Of a DNA stretch of 64,000 bases, positions 59,201 to 64,000 are shown piece by piece. Every line of letters begins with the position of its first letter. The stretch's first letter is position 1. The stretch comes from Gremmenia infestans. Lineage: Eukaryota > Ascomycota > Leotiomycetes > Helotiales > Hamatocanthoscyphaceae. The notes below the pieces were generated by a model that saw only the letters and a program-made list of their open reading frames with translations, had not been told where the DNA came from and made no database searches. Where the stretch lies: positions 806,001-870,000 of the forward strand of contig JAFEVB010000004.1 of assembly GCA_032629725.1 (NCBI GenBank). The letters run 5' to 3'. Made by a program: the position numbers and the translations under genes.

Positions 59201-62200
59201 GTTTTAATACTCTATAAATATTTTAAGGTTCCTAAGCATCGCTAAGGTTTCCTAGGTGTTTTCTAAGTATAGGTAGTCCATCTATTTAACCAGGTACTTA
59301 GTATAGCCTCTAACCTGTTTATAGTCTAGTATTGCTTCGATCTTATACTTAGTATTAGGGTTAACTGGTTGGATTTCTGTAACGGGCGCGGGTGGCGCCC
59401 CTAGTAGTGCTAGTTCGAGGAAAAGATATATAGAATACTAGATGTATGTTTATTATTCTAGGTAGTGCTAATTTATAGTTAACTAGTCCTATAACTCGCT
59501 TAATTTTAAACGGCCCTAGCTTCTTATAATCTAGTTTCATGCTTAGTTGTTTTATCTTAATATTTCTTCGTATTAGATAGACCTTATCCCCCTCTTTAAG
59601 CGTAGGTTCCATACTACATTTTCCGTCGTAGTATAACGCTGCTCTCTTTATAAAGAATGCTAGGTTGCTAGCTAGTTCCTCCCAAAGTGCTTTAAGGTCT
59701 TCTACCTATATAGTCGCGGATTAGTTATCTACTTCTAAGGTTATCGCAGAGCGGTAGGCCTTAGGGGTTATAACTATAATTCGCGTATACTAGTAAGATC
59801 TTTATTTTTTCCGCAGCTAACGTATTATATACGAACTAGGCGAGTGGTAGAAGTCCTACCTAGTTATTCTGCTTATAGTTTATATAATACCGGATATACG
59901 TTTCTATTATTTAATTTATCTGTTTAGTTTATCCGTTGGTTTACGGGTGAAAACTTATTAATAGCTTCCTTTTAATACCTAGCAGAGCTATAAATGCCGT
60001 CTAGAATTTTAAAGTAAAGAGCTGATCTCTATCTAATATAATTTCTTCTAGCGCGCTATAGTTTACTACTACTACTTAGAGAAATGCCTAGGCTAAGTCT
60101 TTAGCTATGCTTAACTCCTTATAGGGTATTATATAGGTGTATTTTATTAACCTATCTATAATAACTAGGATAGAATCGTATTCTACTCCTATTATTAGAT
60201 CTTTAGATAGTAGTAGTTTAACTATAAAGTCCTATATAATAGATGTCTAGGAGTCTTTAGCATATTAGGTAATTGCATTATACTATATAGGGCGTATTAT
60301 AATGCCTTATTCTGTATATAAGTATTACACTTGCTAATAACCTCCTTAACTATTATTTGCATGCCTAGGAAATAGTATCTCCGCGAGAGCCTTTCCTAGG
60401 TTCTAGTGTTTCCCTAATATCCATAAGCTAGTAGCTTATATTATTCCTTAATAAATTCTTTTTAGATACTCTTAGGGATATATATCTTATTTTTATATAG
60501 TAGGAGCCCCTCTATATTCTTCTAGAAGTATTACAAAGATGCCTTCCGCTACTACGTCCCCTTTATATACCGATCTAATTTTATCTATAAATAGGTCGCC
60601 GTTAACGTAGGTCGTAGCTGCGATTTATTATTTATTTAGGATAAGGTTATTAGCTATTCTTCCTAGAAGATCGCAACGCCTTTTATTTCCTCTTTTATCT
60701 TATATCCTAGCTTCCAACTTAGTGCGTTAGCGCGTGCGTTCTCTATCCCCTTTATATATTTAATTTATAAGTCGTAGGTAGCAAGTGTCTCTGCCTACCT
60801 TATCTATCGCCTATTTAAGTCTTTAGTCGTAGTAAAGCCAATAAGATTCTTATAATTAGTAAGAATTATTACTAGGAAGTTAGCCCCCTAAAAGTAAACC
60901 CTCTATTCCTATAATACTTTAACTATTACTAGGAGTTCCTTATTATATATATTATAGTTAAGTTCTACAGATATTATTTTTCTAGAGTAGTACGCTACTA
61001 GATGCTAGCTGCTATCCTTATATTTCTATATAAGCACTCCCTCTATCGCCCTATCTAACACGTCCGTCTCTGCTATTAACTCGAGTTCTAGCTAGAAGTT
61101 CTAGCAGATAGGTTCCTCTATAAAGGCCTGCTTTAGCTCTTAGAATGCCTTTTCCGCTTTATCTATCTATTTAAACTCTTTCTCCTTTTTTATTAGGTCT
61201 ATAAGTAGTAGAGCCTTCTTTAAATATAACTTAATAAACTTCCGTAGAAGTTCGCAAATCCTAGGAAAGATTACACCTATTTAACTATAGTTAGCGTCTC
61301 CTAGGTAATAATCGCTTGGACCTTTTTAGGGTCTAGGCCGATTTTCCTAGCGTAATTATATAGCCTAGAAAGGTGATTTCTTTTATATAGAAGTTGCACT
61401 TAGATAGCTTTAGGCGGAATCCCTTTGCCGCAAGTGCTTCTAAGACCTATATTATATATCCTATATGCTATTCCTTATTGTCTGAATATACTAGTATATT
61501 ATTAAGGTAATATATATAGAACCTGTCTAAGAAAGCCCTTAACGCGTTATAGTTAACTTCTTAATAGGTTACTAGGGCGTTAGTTAGCCTAAACGGTATA
61601 ACCTAGTACTTATAGTAACTAAATCTGGTTTAAAATGCCGTTTTCTATTCCTTGCCCTTTACAATGCGGATTAGGTAATATACGTCCCTTATATCTAGTT
61701 ATATAAAGATCACCGCCTTTCTTAGACGGTCTTATATATTGTCTGCCTATAGTAGTAGGTATTAATTTTTTATAGTTATCTTATTTAACTTTTAGTAGTT
61801 AACACAAAATCGATCAGTCTGTCTTTCTTCTTTACAAATAGCGTTAGCGCTCCTAATAGGGAGTGCAACTCCCTTATCTATCCCTTAGATAACGCCTTAT
61901 TAATATACTCCCTCTATAGTCTTATCTCTTCTTTACTATACCAGCGAAGTGGTTCCTAAGAAGGTTTATATCCTTTCTTAAGCGGTATCTTATAGTCCTA
62001 TAGTTAATATTTAGGTAAGGCCTTCTTACCTTACAGGTTATTAAACATCTATTTAAACTTCTTATACTATACTAGTATCTCTTTTTTAACCTTTATATTA
62101 TCTGGTGGAGGGCCTTAGGTTGTATGCCCTAGCGTGTTATAGGAGGTAGCGCTAACCTCTCTATGGCTATATAGTTATTTTAATATATAGCTATATTAGG

Positions 62201-62560
62201 TAAACTTTACCTTATAAGTTTCCTAGTTAATTTCTGGATTATATTATCTAATCTAAGAAATACTGAAAAATGGCCTGATTATCTCTAATATGGATTATAT
62301 CTAGGCTGATTTCCTCTTAGTAACCTCTAATAGTTACCTGTATAGGTATAGTCTTATGCTTAACTATCCCTCTATTTATTTTAATCGCTATCCTATTAAT
62401 AATAGTAAGTGGGTAGGGTTCCTCCTTCTCTTATATTAGTATATTAAGCCTCTTTACAGCTTCTAGCAAGATGAAGTTCCTCTGCGCACTAGAGTTAAGC
62501 ATAACCCATAGCTCCTTTCCTCTAGTATAGGCGTTTAGCGTTATATGGTTTTAGCCCCCT
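59201..62560 (-). pseudogene. Gypsy pol of G2 (protease, RT, RNase H, integrase)
   Basis: In reading order on minus: the protease region (VMLNSSAQRNFILLEAV, about 62,510-62,450, where D-S/T-G is expected but Asn occupies the Asp position); reverse transcriptase (LDIRDVYYLIRIVKG, then IPFRLTNALVTYQEV, then FYIYYLNNILVYSDN, where the catalytic YLDD now reads YLNN, about 61,750-61,480); RNase H (DRAIEGVLIQKYKD near 61,050); the integrase zinc-binding segment and core (IVDRL-type region, ILDRDQLF, about 60,400-59,950); and the GPY/F module in the one intact frame of 83 codons at 59,612-59,361 (LDYKKLGPFKIKRVIG). Stops are scattered, almost all explainable by C-to-T or G-to-A changes. Domain order places it in Ty3/Gypsy (integrase after RNase H). 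Confidence 0.82.
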
Positions 62561-62838
62561 ATAGCCGCCACTTGCTTTCCTGGTTATCTTTCTTCTAGGA
62601 CCTTGTATCCTATAAATTGGTTTTCCTATAGTCGGTAACTGCTTTCCTACCTTGTTAGTTAGTATAGGGTGTTTAGCGCAAACGTGCTTTATGCTTTATT
62701 ACTAATATATTACTAGGCGAAAATCGTTAGGTTTATAGGAAATAGAGGAAAAGTTGTTTTCCTCTAAATGCGTTTGCCTAACCCTTCGCTAGTGATTTCC
62801 TAGACGTCTCCTAGCTCTATAATTAAGCTTAGCCTTAG

Positions 62839-63158
62839 TGTAACGATCGCCTAGCCCACGTAGTGCTAGGGTAAGTCTTGTGACTTAAGTAGGTCCCTAG
62901 ACCTAAGTTGTCGTTAGGTTAATATCGATATCTGTTGATGGATCACTGGTTGCTATACTTGGGAGTATAGCTTGTTATAAAGTATAAAGTAATAAGCGTA
63001 TATTAGGAAATACTATTTAAGTTAAGCACGAAGCTCCTATCTAATAGGTGACGACCTAGTCTTATATAGAACCTTTATGTTCTGGATTATATGGATCATT
63101 CTGATCCTACCGATCCCGGATTATATAGATCATTGCGATCTAAATGATCTATCTACGT
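62839..63158 (-). repeat. Truncated Gypsy LTR, 5' side of G2
   Basis: TGTAACGATCGCC at 62,839 begins an LTR matching 58,078 onward for about 320 bases. The match ends at CTACGTGACGCGT, and the last about 140 bases of the LTR are absent. Within the overlap the two LTRs of G2 differ by numerous transitions. Confidence 0.78.
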
Positions 63159-64000
63159 GACGCGTCGGACAGGGCGATAGGGGGAGTGCTCACACAGAAA
63201 TACAAGGATAGTAGCCAGCATCCGGTAGCGTACTACTCTAGAAAAATGACGTCCGCAGAACTTAACTATAATATATATAACAAGGAACTCCTAGCAATAG
63301 TTAAAGCATTATAGGAATAGAGGGTTTACCTTTAGAGGGGCTAACTTCCTAGTAATAATTCTTACTAATCACAAGAATCTTATTAGCTTTACTACGACTA
63401 AAGACTTAAATAGGCGATAGATAAGATAGGCAGAGACACTTGCTACCTACAACTTATAAATTAAATATATAAAGGGGATAGAGAACGCACGCGCTAACGC
63501 ACTAAGTTGGAAGCTAGGATATAAGATAAAAGAGGAAATAAAGGGCATTGCGATCTTCTAGGAAGATAGCAATAACCTTATTCTAAATAAATAATAAATC
63601 GCAGCTACGACCCACGTCGACGGCGACCTATTTATAGATAAAATCAGATCAGCATATAAAGGGGACGTAGTAGCGGAAGGCATCTTATAATACTTCTAGA
63701 AGAATATAGAGGGGCTCCTACTATATAAGAATAAGATATATATCCCTAAGAGTATCCGAAAAGAATTTATTAAGGAATAATATAAGCTACTAGCTCATCG
63801 ATATTAGGGAAACACTAGAACCTAGGAAAGGCTCTCGCGGAGATACTATTTCCTAGGCATGCAAATAATAGTTAAGGAGGTTATTAGCAAGTGCAATACT
63901 TGCATACGGAATAAGGTATTATAACACGCCCTATATAGCATAATGCAATTACCTAATATGCTAAAGACTCCCTGGATATCTATTATATAGGACTTCGTAG
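63159..64000 (+). mobile_element. Gypsy copy G3, inverted, RNase H to integrase, continues past window
   Basis: The plus strand begins abruptly in RNase H with DASDRAIGGVLTQKYKD, followed by PVAYYSRKMTSAELNY, a KELLAIVKAL helix, TNHKNLISFTTTKDLNRRQ and GIENARANALS, then the integrase HHCC region with LAHRYQGNTRT and CNTCIRN. It is the same family as G2 in the opposite orientation (compare 60,200-61,060). Mutation load is lowest of all copies, though in-frame TAG codons remain. Sequence upstream in RT is missing because the truncated LTR adjoins directly. Confidence 0.8.

Larger units (their letters stand above)
58078..63158 (-). mobile_element. Gypsy retrotransposon G2, pol well preserved, gag mostly missing
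   Basis: A Ty3/Gypsy element read on minus: 5' LTR (truncated, 62,839-63,158), a short gag end, protease, reverse transcriptase, RNase H, integrase with GPY/F module, an antisense frame, polypurine tract and 3' LTR (58,078-58,543). It retains many CpA, TpG and CpG sites, so it is far less mutated than G1, yet stops interrupt every domain. The space between the 5' LTR and protease is only about 300 bases, too short for a capsid, so gag has been lost. I find no convincing primer binding site after the 5' LTR (CTAAGGCTAAGC follows). Confidence 0.82.

Overview
The window looks like a chromosome arm segment of a filamentous ascomycete (Pezizomycotina). The evidence is short introns with GTAAGT-type donors and CTAAC/CTGAC branch points, pyrimidine-rich leaders, a 2EXR-type protein, a fungal FAD monooxygenase, and a long AT-rich block whose repeats carry the signature of repeat-induced point mutation (RIP). 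I cannot place it to genus.

Region 1 (about 1-14,500) is a gene-bearing, normal-composition segment. In order it holds: a 2EXR/F-box-like protein running off the left edge (minus); an intronless PheA/TfdB-type FAD monooxygenase (plus); a small single-pass membrane protein (minus); a small hydrophilic protein with one intron (plus); a SIRT5-like class III sirtuin with one intron (minus, convergent with the previous gene); and a multi-pass membrane protein gene broken by three in-frame stops at the edge of the repeats. The genes do not form an evident cluster. The monooxygenase is the only one that looks like secondary metabolism or aromatic catabolism. The gaps are large and hold only short repeated words.

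Region 2 (about 14,508-58,077) is extremely AT-rich. CpA and TpG are almost absent by eye, TpA is in excess, and no host gene is visible. Reading through stops at TAA/TAG/TGA codons resolves it into nested dead transposons: a Ty3/Gypsy copy (G1: LTR 15,801-16,271 and pol on minus, cut at about 19,782); a first 2.4 kb fragment of a large DNA transposon here called B (B1, 19,782-22,140); an unidentified repeat C (22,140-24,863); an unassigned stretch with several satellites (24,864-30,244); a near complete B copy (B2, about 30,245-42,399, minus with respect to its recognisable end); an inverted C copy (42,400-45,166); a Gypsy gag plus partial LTR (45,167-46,083); and another B copy (B3, 46,083-58,077). 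B2 and B3 form an inverted repeat with arms of about 12 kb. Element B carries a Plavaka-like (CMC superfamily) transposase remnant and, in the same orientation, a remnant resembling a SNF2-type helicase.

Region 3 (58,078-64,000) holds a second Gypsy copy, G2 (LTR, polypurine tract, integrase, RNase H, reverse transcriptase, protease; minus). It is much less mutated, lacks most of gag, and ends in a truncated LTR fused to an oppositely oriented third copy, G3 (plus, RNase H to integrase, running off the right edge). So at least two cohorts of repeats of different RIP load are present.

The best candidates for something undescribed are the composite B element (transposase plus helicase-like ORF plus subterminal 24-bp arrays) and the conserved ORF antisense to pol in the Gypsy family.
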